Positions 25,744 through 34,837 of a stretch of 64,000 bases of DNA are shown piece by piece; within the stretch, counting starts at the first letter, position 1; the number at the start of each line of letters is the position of its first letter. The translations under genes were made by a program, and so were the position numbers. This stretch comes from DSXH01 sp020724325. GTDB lineage: Bacteria > Bacteroidota > Ignavibacteria > Ignavibacteriales > Melioribacteraceae. The notes below the pieces were generated by a model that did no database searches, was not told where the DNA came from, and saw only the letters and a program-made list of their open reading frames with translations. The stretch spans positions 9,949 to 73,948 of the forward strand of contig JBFLYW010000018.1 in NCBI GenBank assembly GCA_040756515.1, in the 5' to 3' direction.

Positions 25744-26400
25744 TTGAAAAGAACAATTTTATTTTTTGCATTAATCCTCTTCCCTTTTCGAAATAATCCG
25801 GCACAAATCAAATATGATAAATCATTTTACGGCGGACTGTTTTATTTATCTGAGTTCATTGCATCATCCGAATTCGATGTTTACAAAGAAGTAAATGACG
25901 ATCTTTCTCAGATTAATTTCATTTATAAAAAGGCGATTGAATTTTTTGATGGCGACATTTCAGAAGCACTCCTTGCACTAACTTTTACCTGTTTACCTTT
26001 CGATCAAATAAAAGTTAGATTTTTTTTCGGTTCAAAAATAATTTTTCCTCTTCCATCACCTCCCAAAAAAATCTTCAATAAAAAGTTATCGAATTTACCC
26101 TCGAAATTATTTTTCGATTCACCAAAGTCAAACTTTGGGGATAAGGATAAACTGGCTCACTTTTTCGGCAACGCTTTTCTCCGATACAACTTCGGTTTTT
26201 TTAATTTATCCAAATTTATGGGTATTTTTGTGGAGAATGTGGAGGAAGGATTATTTTTAGAAGGCGGTTTTAGTAACCGGGATATAATAGTAAATCATCT
26301 CGGTGAATTGTTTGCTGAATCAATTAAAAAAAATAAAAATCTTCTCCCCTCAGATATTTTGAAAATTTATCAATTATTATTTCTCAGGATTAGCTTATGA
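25744..26400 (+). CDS. Secreted hypothetical protein
   Basis: A 218-residue protein beginning at a TTG (25744) with a clear signal peptide: MKRT, then a hydrophobic run of about 15 residues to the PAQ cleavage region. I do not recognise the family. The middle is rich in Phe, Pro and Lys. The C-terminal part has DKLAHFFGNAFLRY followed by an FVENVEEG segment, faintly like the membrane or lipoprotein YfiM/DUF2279 pattern (DKxxHF), but not enough to name it. Its stop overlaps the start of the NtrC-type regulator (ATGA), so the two may be functionally linked. Confidence 0.6.
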   Translation: MKRTILFFALILFPFRNNPAQIKYDKSFYGGLFYLSEFIASSEFDVYKEVNDDLSQINFIYKKAIEFFDGDISEALLALTFTCLPFDQIKVRFFFGSKIIFPLPSPPKKIFNKKLSNLPSKLFFDSPKSNFGDKDKLAHFFGNAFLRYNFGFFNLSKFMGIFVENVEEGLFLEGGFSNRDIIVNHLGELFAESIKKNKNLLPSDILKIYQLLFLRISL

Positions 26401-27752
26401 AATCTATTTTAGTTATTGATGATGAACATGAGATTTGCGAAAGCATTAAAATGATTCTTGAATACGAAGATTATTCTGTCGATTACACGACAGACTCTGC
26501 AAAAGGAATTCAGAAACTTGAATACGGAAGCTATGATGTTCTTTTACTCGATATTCAAATGCCGGTCAAAGGCGGTTTTGAAATTCTAAGCTTGTTAAAA
26601 GAAAAAGGAAACGACATTAGGGTAATTATGATTTCAGCTCATGCGAGCGTTCAAAATGCGGTTACCGCTACAAAGTTAGGTGCATTCGATTTTTTGGAAA
26701 AGCCGATTGATCGTGATAAACTTTTAATTTCGGTGCGTAACGCATGCGAGCAGTCTAATCTTATCAAAGAAAACAAAAAATTAAAAAAGGAATTATCTGC
26801 TTCAGAAGTTATTATAGGTAACAGTCCGGCAATTAAAAGCATATTAGACACAATTTCTCGTGTTGCCAAGACCGATGCACGTATTTTAATTACAGGTGAA
26901 AACGGCACTGGTAAGGAACTTGTTGCCCAGCAAATTCACAGACAGAGTTTGAGGAATAACAAAGAATTGATCGAAGTTAATTGTGCCGCAATTCCACATG
27001 AACTTATAGAATCAGAATTATTTGGGCATGAAAAGGGTTCTTTTACAGGAGCAGTTAAACAAAGAATTGGTAAATTCGAACTTGCTGACGGGGCTAATTG
27101 TTTTTTAGATGAAATTGGAGATATGAGTTTACACGCCCAGGCAAAAGTCCTTAGAGCAATTGAAGAAGGTAAAATTGAACGAGTGGGCGGTACATCAAAA
27201 ATTAACGTTGATGTAAGAATTATTTCTGCAACAAATAAAGACCTCCTTTCAGAAATCAAGAAAGGAAATTTTAGAGAAGATCTTTATCATAGATTAAATG
27301 TAATACCTATCCATGTTGCGCCGTTGAGAGAACGTAAAGAAGACATCCCTCTTCTTGTAGAGTACTTCTCTAAAATTATTTGCGATAAAAATAAATTTGC
27401 ACAAAAGGAATGGACCGATTCTGCAATTAAATCATTACAAGGTTTTAACTGGAAAGGCAATATTCGCGAACTTAGAAATTTTGTAGAGAGAATTGTTATT
27501 ATGGTTTCTTACAATACTATTAGCGAAAAAGAAATTAATTCATTTCTACCGGCTTCTACTTCTGCCGTTGATGAAATATTGAATACATCGAATACATTTC
27601 AAGAATTCAAAGAAAAAGCCGAAAAAGCATTCATATTAAAACAGTTATCACATAACAATTGGAATGTTAGTAGAACTGCCGAGATTTTAGGAATTCAGCG
27701 AAGTCATCTTTACAATAAACTAAAGAAATACGAAATAGAGAAAGGATTATAA
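26397..27752 (+). CDS. Sigma-54-dependent response regulator (NtrC family)
   Basis: A 451-residue transcription activator: receiver domain (1-120; acidic pocket DDE near 8-10, phospho-Asp in LLLDIQMP, Lys in EKPI), AAA+ domain (about 140-380; Walker A GENGTGKE, sigma-54 contact loop ESELFGHEKGSFTGA with Ser for the usual Ala, Walker B CFLDEIGD) and a C-terminal Fis-type helix-turn-helix (NVSRTAEILGIQRSHLYNKL). No histidine kinase gene adjoins it, so it is an orphan. Coupled to the secreted hypothetical upstream and to the HIT gene downstream (TAATG). Confidence 0.95.
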   Translation: MKSILVIDDEHEICESIKMILEYEDYSVDYTTDSAKGIQKLEYGSYDVLLLDIQMPVKGGFEILSLLKEKGNDIRVIMISAHASVQNAVTATKLGAFDFLEKPIDRDKLLISVRNACEQSNLIKENKKLKKELSASEVIIGNSPAIKSILDTISRVAKTDARILITGENGTGKELVAQQIHRQSLRNNKELIEVNCAAIPHELIESELFGHEKGSFTGAVKQRIGKFELADGANCFLDEIGDMSLHAQAKVLRAIEEGKIERVGGTSKINVDVRIISATNKDLLSEIKKGNFREDLYHRLNVIPIHVAPLRERKEDIPLLVEYFSKIICDKNKFAQKEWTDSAIKSLQGFNWKGNIRELRNFVERIVIMVSYNTISEKEINSFLPASTSAVDEILNTSNTFQEFKEKAEKAFILKQLSHNNWNVSRTAEILGIQRSHLYNKLKKYEIEKGL

Positions 27753-28102
27753 TGGGAGAAACAATATTTGCAAAAATTATTCGAAAGGAAATTCCATCTG
27801 ATATTGTTTACGAAACCGAATCGCTACTTGCCTTTAAGGATATTCGTCCTCAGGCACCGGTTCATGTATTAATAATTCCAAAACTAACAGAAATTGAATC
27901 GGTGCGGAATTTATCAAAAGAAAATCATTCTCAATTACTTGGTGAACTTTTTGATGCCGCAAATCAGGTTGCAAAAAAGCTTGGAGTATTTGAAAGCGGG
28001 TTTAGATTGGTTTTGAATTCAGGAGCTGATTCCGGGCAGGAGGTTCCACATATTCACATTCATTTACTTGGTGGAAGAAAAATGAATTGGCCTCCGGGAT
28101 GA
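27752..28102 (+). CDS. HIT (histidine triad) family protein, HinT-like
   Basis: A 116-residue purine nucleoside phosphoramidase-type protein. The nucleotide-binding triad appears as VPHIHIHLLGG, and the N-terminal TIFAKIIRKEIPSDIVYE is the standard HinT start; length is normal. It is the last gene of the plus-strand operon. Its stop ends three bases before the convergent purD stop, with no terminator between. Confidence 0.93.
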   Translation: MGETIFAKIIRKEIPSDIVYETESLLAFKDIRPQAPVHVLIIPKLTEIESVRNLSKENHSQLLGELFDAANQVAKKLGVFESGFRLVLNSGADSGQEVPHIHIHLLGGRKMNWPPG

Positions 28103-28105
28103 ATA

Positions 28106-29398
28106 TTATTTCTGTTTGGAACTTACAATAGCTTTGTCACAAATATCTTTGCGGAATTGCATCCCTTCAAAATTAATTTTACTGATAGCATCGTAACAGA
28201 TTTGTTTAGCCAGACTAAGATTGTTCTGATTAATTACCGATGTAACACCAAGTACTCTTCCACCATTTGTAACTATACTCTCCTTTAGCATTGAGGTTCC
28301 TGCATGATACACAATTACATTTTCATTATCAGCATTTTCAATGCCGGTTATAACTTTTCCTTTTTCATATTCATCGGGATATCCGGCTGATGCCAGAACT
28401 ACACAAGCAGAAGCGCCACTATTATATTTCACAGCACTCTTATTAATTTTACCGGAAGCTGTACTAAATAACAACTCCAAGAAATCACCATCCAATAAAG
28501 GAAGAATAACCTGAGTTTCAGGATCGCCGAACCGGCAATTGTATTCAATTACTTTAGGTCCTTCAAAAGTTAGCATCAATCCGCAATAAAGGCATCCGGA
28601 ATAATCAGCACCTTTATCCCGCATTGCTTGTAATGTTGGAATAATAATTTTTAGCGATACCTCATTTAAGATTTCCTCGCTTACGAAAGGAGTTGGCGCA
28701 TATGCTCCCATTCCGCCGGTATTCTTTCCTTTATCCCCGTCAAAAATTCTTTTATGATCTTGAGCAGCCGGCAATATGATAAATTCAGTTCCATCAGTAA
28801 TAGCAAATATTGAAGCTTCCTGTCCGGTCATATATTCTTCGATAATTATTTTATCCCCGGATTTCCCGAACGAATAATTAACAAAGCAGTTATCGATAGC
28901 AGATTTTGCGGATGTATAATTTTCAGCAACCACAACACCCTTGCCCGCTGCAATCCCATCTGCTTTAATTACAACAGGATATTTTATTTTTTCTAAATAT
29001 GTTAAAGCTTTTTCATAATCATTTTTATGAAATATCTTATATTCTGCGGTAGGAATTCCATAATCCCTCATCAAATTCTTAGCAAAGGATTTTTCTCCTT
29101 CTATACGGGCAGCTTCTTTAGATGGTCCGAATACTTTTATACCGCAAGTTGTAAGTTGATCAGCAAGACCATCAATTAATGGCTGCTCCGGTCCAACGAT
29201 AACAAGGTCTATAAAATTAGATTTACAAAACTGCATTATTAACTTAGAATCTTTTATATCTAGGTTAACATTGGTTCCCAATTTGCCCGTGCCGGGATTT
29301 CCGGGTATTATAAAGAGCTTATCAATCAGCTTGCTTTTAGAAACTGAAAGCGCAATAGCATGTTCTCTGCCGCCAGAACCAATTAGTACTACATTCAT
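28106..29398 (-). CDS. purD: Phosphoribosylamine-glycine ligase
   Basis: ATP-grasp enzyme of purine synthesis that joins glycine to phosphoribosylamine. It has 430 residues, with VLIGSGGREHAIA at the N-terminus, VVIKADGIAAGKGV and EEYMTGQEASIFAI in the ATP-grasp core and EYNCRFGDPETQ at the metal site. It follows the glycosyltransferase gene by one base. With guaB and purC nearby, purine genes are scattered but frequent in this window. Confidence 0.97.
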   Translation of the reverse strand: MNVVLIGSGGREHAIALSVSKSKLIDKLFIIPGNPGTGKLGTNVNLDIKDSKLIMQFCKSNFIDLVIVGPEQPLIDGLADQLTTCGIKVFGPSKEAARIEGEKSFAKNLMRDYGIPTAEYKIFHKNDYEKALTYLEKIKYPVVIKADGIAAGKGVVVAENYTSAKSAIDNCFVNYSFGKSGDKIIIEEYMTGQEASIFAITDGTEFIILPAAQDHKRIFDGDKGKNTGGMGAYAPTPFVSEEILNEVSLKIIIPTLQAMRDKGADYSGCLYCGLMLTFEGPKVIEYNCRFGDPETQVILPLLDGDFLELLFSTASGKINKSAVKYNSGASACVVLASAGYPDEYEKGKVITGIENADNENVIVYHAGTSMLKESIVTNGGRVLGVTSVINQNNLSLAKQICYDAISKINFEGMQFRKDICDKAIVSSKQK

Positions 29399-29399
29399 T

Positions 29400-30680
29400 T
29401 TAAGTCCGTAAACAAAACTGGAATTGAGTAACGAGTTGTTCCGTTAAATTTATTCTGTTGTGCTTCTCAATAAATTCCTTATTCGGAACCGGGAGTTCAT
29501 TTTTAATAAAGAGATTGTGAATCTCAATCAATTTTTGTTTTATTTGTTCAACATCATCCGGCGGGGTTATAAACGAAGCTCCGTATTCTATGAGAGCAAC
29601 TTTGGCTGCGCCGTCAGGAACAGAACCAAGTATTGGTTTGCCGGTACCAAAATACTCAAATAATTTACCTGTAGAAACAGTATCGGAGTTAGGAGAGTTA
29701 CCTATCATCATCCATAGTACATCACTTTGCCTGATTCGTTTAACCGCTTCAAAATGCTCTAAATAACCTACTTCGTTTACTGCTTCAATTAATCCTAATT
29801 CATGTATTAATTTTTTATTCTCGCTTCTTAGGTGACCAATAAATTCAAGCTGATATTTAGCACTGATATCCGGACGTTCGATTGATAACTGCTTGAAAGC
29901 TTTTAATAGATAAGCCGGCGTAATACTTTCATAGAAGATACCGGAATATGTCAACTTTATTTTGCCAGAATGATTGTGTTTAGGACATTCAGTTTCAAAA
30001 TCAGCCGGATCAAATCCATGCGGAATAATAACAATCTCGTTGAACTTAAGGAAATTATATGTGGTTAACAGTTTTTCTTTTATTCTTCTATTAATGGCAA
30101 TAATATTATCCGAAGCACGTAAAGCGCTATATTCTAATTTTTTATGCTTCATTTTATGCCATGGTGAAGGATAAAATGCAAAATGATTACCTACCCAAAG
30201 GTCGCGGTAATCAACAAAAAGAGGAATCTGAAATTCTCGTTTCAATTTTGCTGCATATACAAAACTTGAATACGGAGGAATAGTAACATAAATAATATCG
30301 AAGCGTTCCTTCTGAAGTATTTCTCTCGCTTTTTGGTAAGCTTTTTTTGCCCAGGATTTTTTATTATCGGGTATAAAAAAAGACTTGGAAAAATTTGAAT
30401 ATAATTTTCTAAGAAATTCTTTAGGCATATTAACCGTGCCGTATTTTTTTCCTATTAATGAATTAGGATCAAACGCTTCTGTTCTAATAATCTTAACTCC
30501 GGCTTCTTCAGCTTCTTTCAACAAACTGAAATCGTGAGCAAAGTATGCAATATTCCCGGCAGTAATAACCGTAGGTTCCCAACTAAACCGCGGCATATAT
30601 TTAGTAAATTTTAAGGTTCGTTGAACTCCGCTTAATCCCATTGGAGGGTAATAGTAAGCCAAAATCAGAACTTTGAACAT
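29400..30680 (-). CDS. Glycosyltransferase, GT4-like (GT-B fold)
   Basis: A 426-residue cytoplasmic glycosyltransferase. The N-terminal LILAYYYPPMGLSGVQR and the C-terminal sugar-nucleotide region (SDTVSTGKLFEYFGTGKPILG) are typical of group 1/GT4 enzymes, with a KLTYSGIFYE segment at the domain junction. The acceptor and sugar cannot be told. It sits between guaB and purD rather than in a glycan cluster, so context does not help. Confidence 0.85.
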   Translation of the reverse strand: MFKVLILAYYYPPMGLSGVQRTLKFTKYMPRFSWEPTVITAGNIAYFAHDFSLLKEAEEAGVKIIRTEAFDPNSLIGKKYGTVNMPKEFLRKLYSNFSKSFFIPDNKKSWAKKAYQKAREILQKERFDIIYVTIPPYSSFVYAAKLKREFQIPLFVDYRDLWVGNHFAFYPSPWHKMKHKKLEYSALRASDNIIAINRRIKEKLLTTYNFLKFNEIVIIPHGFDPADFETECPKHNHSGKIKLTYSGIFYESITPAYLLKAFKQLSIERPDISAKYQLEFIGHLRSENKKLIHELGLIEAVNEVGYLEHFEAVKRIRQSDVLWMMIGNSPNSDTVSTGKLFEYFGTGKPILGSVPDGAAKVALIEYGASFITPPDDVEQIKQKLIEIHNLFIKNELPVPNKEFIEKHNRINLTEQLVTQFQFCLRT

Positions 30681-30712
30681 ATATTAACCCGTTTACTGTA
30701 AAGGAAAAATAA

Positions 30713-32191
30713 TTATAATTTTTGAACAATCTGATAATTAGGAGCTTCTTCCGTCAGCATTATATCATGCGGATGACTTTCTCTAAGCCCGGCAGAAGAA
30801 ATTTTTACAAATTTTGTTTTTATCTGTAGTTCTTTAATATTTTTTACACCGCAATATCCCATAGCAGCTCTTAAGCCGCCAACAAACTGATAAATAGTAT
30901 CGGATAAAGGTCCTTTATAAGGAACTCTTCCTTCAACACCTTCGGGAACAAGTTTTTTTATATCATCTTCCATATCCTGAAAATAGCGGTCGCTGCTTCC
31001 CTGTTTCATTGCACCCAGGGATCCCATCCCTCTATAGACTTTGAAACTTCTTCCTTCAAATAAAACTTTTTCTCCAGGTGCTTCATCGCAACCAGCAAAC
31101 ATACCTCCCATCATTACGGTATTTGCACCGGCTGCAATAGCTTTAGCAACATCACCGGTTTGTTTAATTCCTCCATCTGCAATAACTGGAATACCGCTCC
31201 CCTTTAATGCAACTGCTACATTAATAATTGATGATATTTGAGGAACACCAACACCGGCAATAACTCTTGTAGTGCATATAGAACCGGCACCGATTCCAAC
31301 TTTAACAGCATTAACACCACATTCTACGAGTTCGAGGGCTGCATCTTTTGTAACAATGTTACCGGCAATTAGCTGAAGGTCTTTATATTTTTTTCTTATC
31401 TTTTTAATTGTAGAAAGAACTCCGGCAGAATGTCCGTGTGCCGTATCAACAACTACTACATCAACATGCGAGTGTACAAGTGCTTCAACTCTTTCGAATG
31501 TATCTTTAGAGACTCCTACTGCTGCGCCAACACGCAATCTTCCGTAATTATCTTTGCATGCATCGGGAAATTTCTTTTTCTTCATTATATCTTTATATGT
31601 AATCAATCCTTTAAGAATACCTCTTTTATCTACAACGGGTAATTTTTCTATTCGATGTTTATGAAGAATTTTTTCGGCTTCCTCAAGTGTAGTTCCTACA
31701 GGTGCTTTGATTAAATTATCTTTAGTCATAAGCTGCATAACTTTTAATTTTCGGTTCGGTTCAAATCTTAGGTCGCGGTTTGTAAGGATGCCGATCAATT
31801 TACCATCCTGGTCAACAATCGGAATTCCTGAGATATGATATTTGCTCATTAGTTCTTCAGCTTCATAGATTGTATGATCCGGAGATAGTGTAATCGGTTT
31901 TACAATCATACCGCTTTCAGATCTTTTGACTTTGTCTACTTCATCGGCTTGTTTTTCGATTGACATGTTTTTATGAATAATGCCGATTCCACCCTGAGCT
32001 GCCATAGCAATTGCCATTTGAGATTCTGTAACTGTATCCATAGCGGCAGACAAAAAAGGAATGTTTAGATGAATATCTGTGGTTAATCTTGTTTTTATAT
32101 CAACTTGACGTGGTAAAATTTCTGAGCGAGCAGGAAGCAATAAAATGTCATCAAATGTCAATCCTTCAAAATCAATTTTATTATTTTTCAT
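30713..32191 (-). CDS. guaB: IMP dehydrogenase
   Basis: Oxidises IMP to XMP with NAD, the first step to GMP. The 492-residue protein has a TIM barrel with two CBS domains inserted at about 95-210, the catalytic Cys in GAGSICTTRVIAGVG, and the mobile-flap region around SSDRYFQD. A ribosome-binding site (AGAGG) precedes the ATG. The 400-base upstream gap holds a terminator-like hairpin directly before the start, which may control expression. Confidence 0.97.
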   Translation of the reverse strand: MKNNKIDFEGLTFDDILLLPARSEILPRQVDIKTRLTTDIHLNIPFLSAAMDTVTESQMAIAMAAQGGIGIIHKNMSIEKQADEVDKVKRSESGMIVKPITLSPDHTIYEAEELMSKYHISGIPIVDQDGKLIGILTNRDLRFEPNRKLKVMQLMTKDNLIKAPVGTTLEEAEKILHKHRIEKLPVVDKRGILKGLITYKDIMKKKKFPDACKDNYGRLRVGAAVGVSKDTFERVEALVHSHVDVVVVDTAHGHSAGVLSTIKKIRKKYKDLQLIAGNIVTKDAALELVECGVNAVKVGIGAGSICTTRVIAGVGVPQISSIINVAVALKGSGIPVIADGGIKQTGDVAKAIAAGANTVMMGGMFAGCDEAPGEKVLFEGRSFKVYRGMGSLGAMKQGSSDRYFQDMEDDIKKLVPEGVEGRVPYKGPLSDTIYQFVGGLRAAMGYCGVKNIKELQIKTKFVKISSAGLRESHPHDIMLTEEAPNYQIVQKL

Positions 32192-32208
32192 GCCAACCTC
32201 TTTTATTT

Positions 32209-32234
32209 ACAAAAAAGACCACACTAGGTGGTCT
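32209..32234 (-). terminator. Hairpin plus T-run just upstream of guaB
   Basis: On the minus strand AGACCAC, a five-base loop and GTGGTCT are followed by TTTTTT, ending about 17 bases before the guaB ATG and before its ribosome-binding site. This has the form of an intrinsic terminator. It either ends a transcript from upstream or acts as an attenuator in the guaB leader. The rest of the 32192-32440 gap holds no gene that I can see. Confidence 0.6.
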
Positions 32235-32439
32235 CGATTTTAATCGTTAGTAAAATTTATATGTTTGTTTTTGATAAATCTTTGTTCAGCAATCACTTTT
32301 TTGGGATTAGAATTACACAATTTGTTACATTTTTTTTTGGCTGAAACAATTTAATTAATTCAACGTCATCAAAATTATGGCTTCAAAAATACTTAAAATG
32401 ATATTACTTAACAAATTATGCGTCGCAATTGTTAATTAG

Positions 32440-32593
32440 TCTTCCGAAAAATTCAGAAACGTCACTTCGAAGATTCCCGACAAGTCGGGAGGCTGAGAAG
32501 TTTTATTTCGAAAGAACGAAGTGACAGAGAAATGTTATTTCGAATCCCGCAAAACGGGATGAGAAATGACAAGCGATATTTTCAGAAGTTACT
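32440..32593. repeat. Dispersed repeat family 1, copy B
   Basis: Non-coding mosaic element that abuts the recX stop codon. One end is TATTTTCAGAAGTTACT, matching (inverted) the end at 58731 of copy C. The other carries CCGAAAAATTCAGAA, as in copy A. Inside are two short palindromes, TTCCCGACAAGTCGGGA and TCCCGCAAAACGGGA, each within a unit starting with a CTTCGAA or TTTCGAA word and ending GAGAA. Confidence 0.8.
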
Positions 32594-33212
32594 AATCATT
32601 ATCAATAAATATTTTTTTAAGAACAGCAAAAATAATGTCTGATTCGAATCCTTTATTATGCAAGTAGAAATAAATTTTCTGTTTTACCTTTCTTTGGTCC
32701 TCTTCTTTTATAGTACGGATTTTTCTTTCTGCCAGTTCAAGAGCTGTCTGAAATGACGAATCAACATCAACTCTTAGGAATAACTCATCAACAACTTCCC
32801 TTTTTATTCCCTTTCGTAATAAATCAATTCTAACTTTATTAGGACCGGTTTTTCCCTTTCTTAATTTTTCTTCTAAATATTGTTTTGCAAACTGATTGTC
32901 GTCGAGAATATTCTTTTCGGTCAATTCATTAAGAACTTCGGCAATTAATTCCGGCGAAAACTTTTTTTTGAGGAGTTTTAGTTTTAATTCCTGAGAGGAA
33001 TGATTTCTAAAACCTAAGAACCGGAATGCATAGTTTTTAATTTTACTAATCTCACTCCGGTTTAGAAGTAATTTTATTTTATCTTCACTTAGCTGATCAT
33101 TTACACGAACACCAAGACTAGCAGCTACAGAATAATCTATAACGATTTCTGAGCCATCCTGAAAACAAACAACAACAGAATTATTCTTCTTTTTAAGGGA
33201 AGAAACAATCAT
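32592..33212 (-). CDS. recX: RecX regulatory protein
   Basis: A 206-residue inhibitor or modulator of RecA filaments. It has the three-helix RecX repeats: FRFLGFRNHSSQELKLKL, then NELTEKNILDDNQFAKQYLEEK with the following RKGKTGPNKVR segment, and a C-terminal repeat. Three bases separate it from the recA stop, the standard recA-recX pairing. A repeat element begins at its stop codon. Confidence 0.93.
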   Translation of the reverse strand: MIVSSLKKKNNSVVVCFQDGSEIVIDYSVAASLGVRVNDQLSEDKIKLLLNRSEISKIKNYAFRFLGFRNHSSQELKLKLLKKKFSPELIAEVLNELTEKNILDDNQFAKQYLEEKLRKGKTGPNKVRIDLLRKGIKREVVDELFLRVDVDSSFQTALELAERKIRTIKEEDQRKVKQKIYFYLHNKGFESDIIFAVLKKIFIDND

Positions 33213-33215
33213 TTG

Positions 33216-34268
33216 TTATTTTTTCTTCGGTTTTGCTTCAGGTTGTTCATCTTTTGCTAGTCTCGGTTCTTCCTTTGTAATTCCTAAATTAACCTTAACT
33301 TCTTTTTCTAGAGAAGCAAACAACAGAGGGTCTTCAAGCATTTTCTGTTTTAATTGTTCTCTGCCCTGGAACCGGTCTTCTTTATAAGTAAACCAAGCAC
33401 CGCTTTTCTTTAGGATGTTATGTTCAGTAGCAAGGTCAATTATATCGCCGGCTTTACTAATTCCTTCGTTATAAAGAATGTCGAATTCAACTTCTTTAAA
33501 AGGTGGTGCAACTTTGCTCTTAACAACCTTAACTTTTGTTCTGTTACCAACAACATTATTCCCGTCTTTGATAGCAGCAACTCTTCTAATATCGAGTCGG
33601 ACAGAGGCATAGAATTTAAGTGCATTACCGCCGGTAGTTGTTTCAGGGTTACCGAACATTATACCAATTTTACTACGAAGCTGGTTAGTAAATATTACAC
33701 ATGTTTTAGATTTACTGATAGCGCCCGTAATTTTTCTAAGTGCCTGTGACATAAGTCGTGCTTGCATAGCCATTTGCGGGTCGCCCATATCTCCTTCAAT
33801 TTCTGAACGAGGGACCAATGCAGCAACAGAATCTACTACTATAACATCCAGAGCGTTACTCCTGATTAATGTATCAACAATCTCCAGTGCCTGTTCGCCA
33901 AAATCGGGTTGTGATAATAGTAAATTTGCGGTATCAACATTCAAACGTTTAGCATAATTAAGATCCATCGCATGTTCAGCATCTATAAACGCAGCTAATC
34001 CGCCCTTCTTCTGAGCTTCGGCAATAATGTGAAGGCACAATGTAGTTTTACCGGATGATTCGGGTCCATAAATCTCTACAATCCTTCCGCGAGGAACACC
34101 ATTAATACCAAGCGCATAATCGAGTGAAAGTGAACCCGTTGAAATTGACTCTACTTCGGAAATTACTCCATTGCCTAATTTCATAATGGTCCCTTTTCCA
34201 TATTGCTTTTCAATATTAGAAATTGTGTCTTCCAAAATTTTTAGTCTGGCATCTTTTTCCATTGCCAT
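33216..34268 (-). CDS. recA: Recombinase A
   Basis: The DNA strand-exchange and LexA-coprotease ATPase. The 350-residue protein has Walker A GPESSGKTT, Walker B VIVVDSVAAL, the L1/L2 loop regions (an MQARLMSQALRK segment; FTNQLRSKIGIMFGNPETT) and a Lys-rich C-tail ending in PKPKKK-like residues. A strong ribosome-binding site (GGAGGGA) is close to the ATG at 34268; a second ATG two codons later is possible. It is expressed within the operon from purC. Confidence 0.98.
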   Translation of the reverse strand: MAMEKDARLKILEDTISNIEKQYGKGTIMKLGNGVISEVESISTGSLSLDYALGINGVPRGRIVEIYGPESSGKTTLCLHIIAEAQKKGGLAAFIDAEHAMDLNYAKRLNVDTANLLLSQPDFGEQALEIVDTLIRSNALDVIVVDSVAALVPRSEIEGDMGDPQMAMQARLMSQALRKITGAISKSKTCVIFTNQLRSKIGIMFGNPETTTGGNALKFYASVRLDIRRVAAIKDGNNVVGNRTKVKVVKSKVAPPFKEVEFDILYNEGISKAGDIIDLATEHNILKKSGAWFTYKEDRFQGREQLKQKMLEDPLLFASLEKEVKVNLGITKEEPRLAKDEQPEAKPKKK

Positions 34269-34285
34269 ATTCCCTCCATCCTTTT

Positions 34286-34837
34286 TTATAATCTTATACT
34301 TCTTAATGGTTTATAAATAGATCCGCTTCTTAACAAAATACTCTGGAACAAGGTAATTTTGTCACCTGCAAATTTGACCTCAGGAAGTTTATAATTATCG
34401 AGCAAAATTACCTGCTTAAAGATATTTTCATTTTTGATTCTTAGCATTGTAATGTGCGGTTTAAATTTTCTTTTTTCCTTTTCGAATCCAAATTTACTGC
34501 ACAATATATCAATTTCTTTTGCAAATTTTTCGAGTTCTAAGTTTTCTTTTAATCCTGCCCATAAAATATGAGGAACTCGATTCGATTTGAAAAACCCGAA
34601 ACGGTCTAATTGCAAATCGAAAGTACTATACTTTTTCGAAAGCAATTCCAGAGAAGAAAAGATATTCTCAATAAGATCCGGCTTCGTATCTCCAAGGAAT
34701 TTTAACGTAACGTGAAGTTTATCCTTACTTTCCCACCGAATCCATTCAAAATTAGTAACAACATTATTTCTCGTATTAATTGTTTCGTTGATAACCGATT
34801 CAGGAATTTCGAGAGCTAAAAAAGTTCTAATCATCAT
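34286..34837 (-). CDS. thpR: RNA 2',3'-cyclic phosphodiesterase (LigT/ThpR)
   Basis: A 183-residue 2H-phosphoesterase. Both catalytic motifs are present: HVTL near residue 44 and HITM near residue 130. It hydrolyses 2',3'-cyclic phosphate ends of RNA. The start overlaps the cinA end by 11 bases, and two ATGs in tandem leave one codon of uncertainty. cinA-thpR-recA is a frequently conserved order. Confidence 0.92.
   Translation of the reverse strand: MMIRTFLALEIPESVINETINTRNNVVTNFEWIRWESKDKLHVTLKFLGDTKPDLIENIFSSLELLSKKYSTFDLQLDRFGFFKSNRVPHILWAGLKENLELEKFAKEIDILCSKFGFEKEKRKFKPHITMLRIKNENIFKQVILLDNYKLPEVKFAGDKITLFQSILLRSGSIYKPLRSIRL

Noticed and set aside
28103..28105. Shared terminator between the HIT gene and purD
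   Set aside because: Only three bases separate the convergent stops and no hairpin is visible there.
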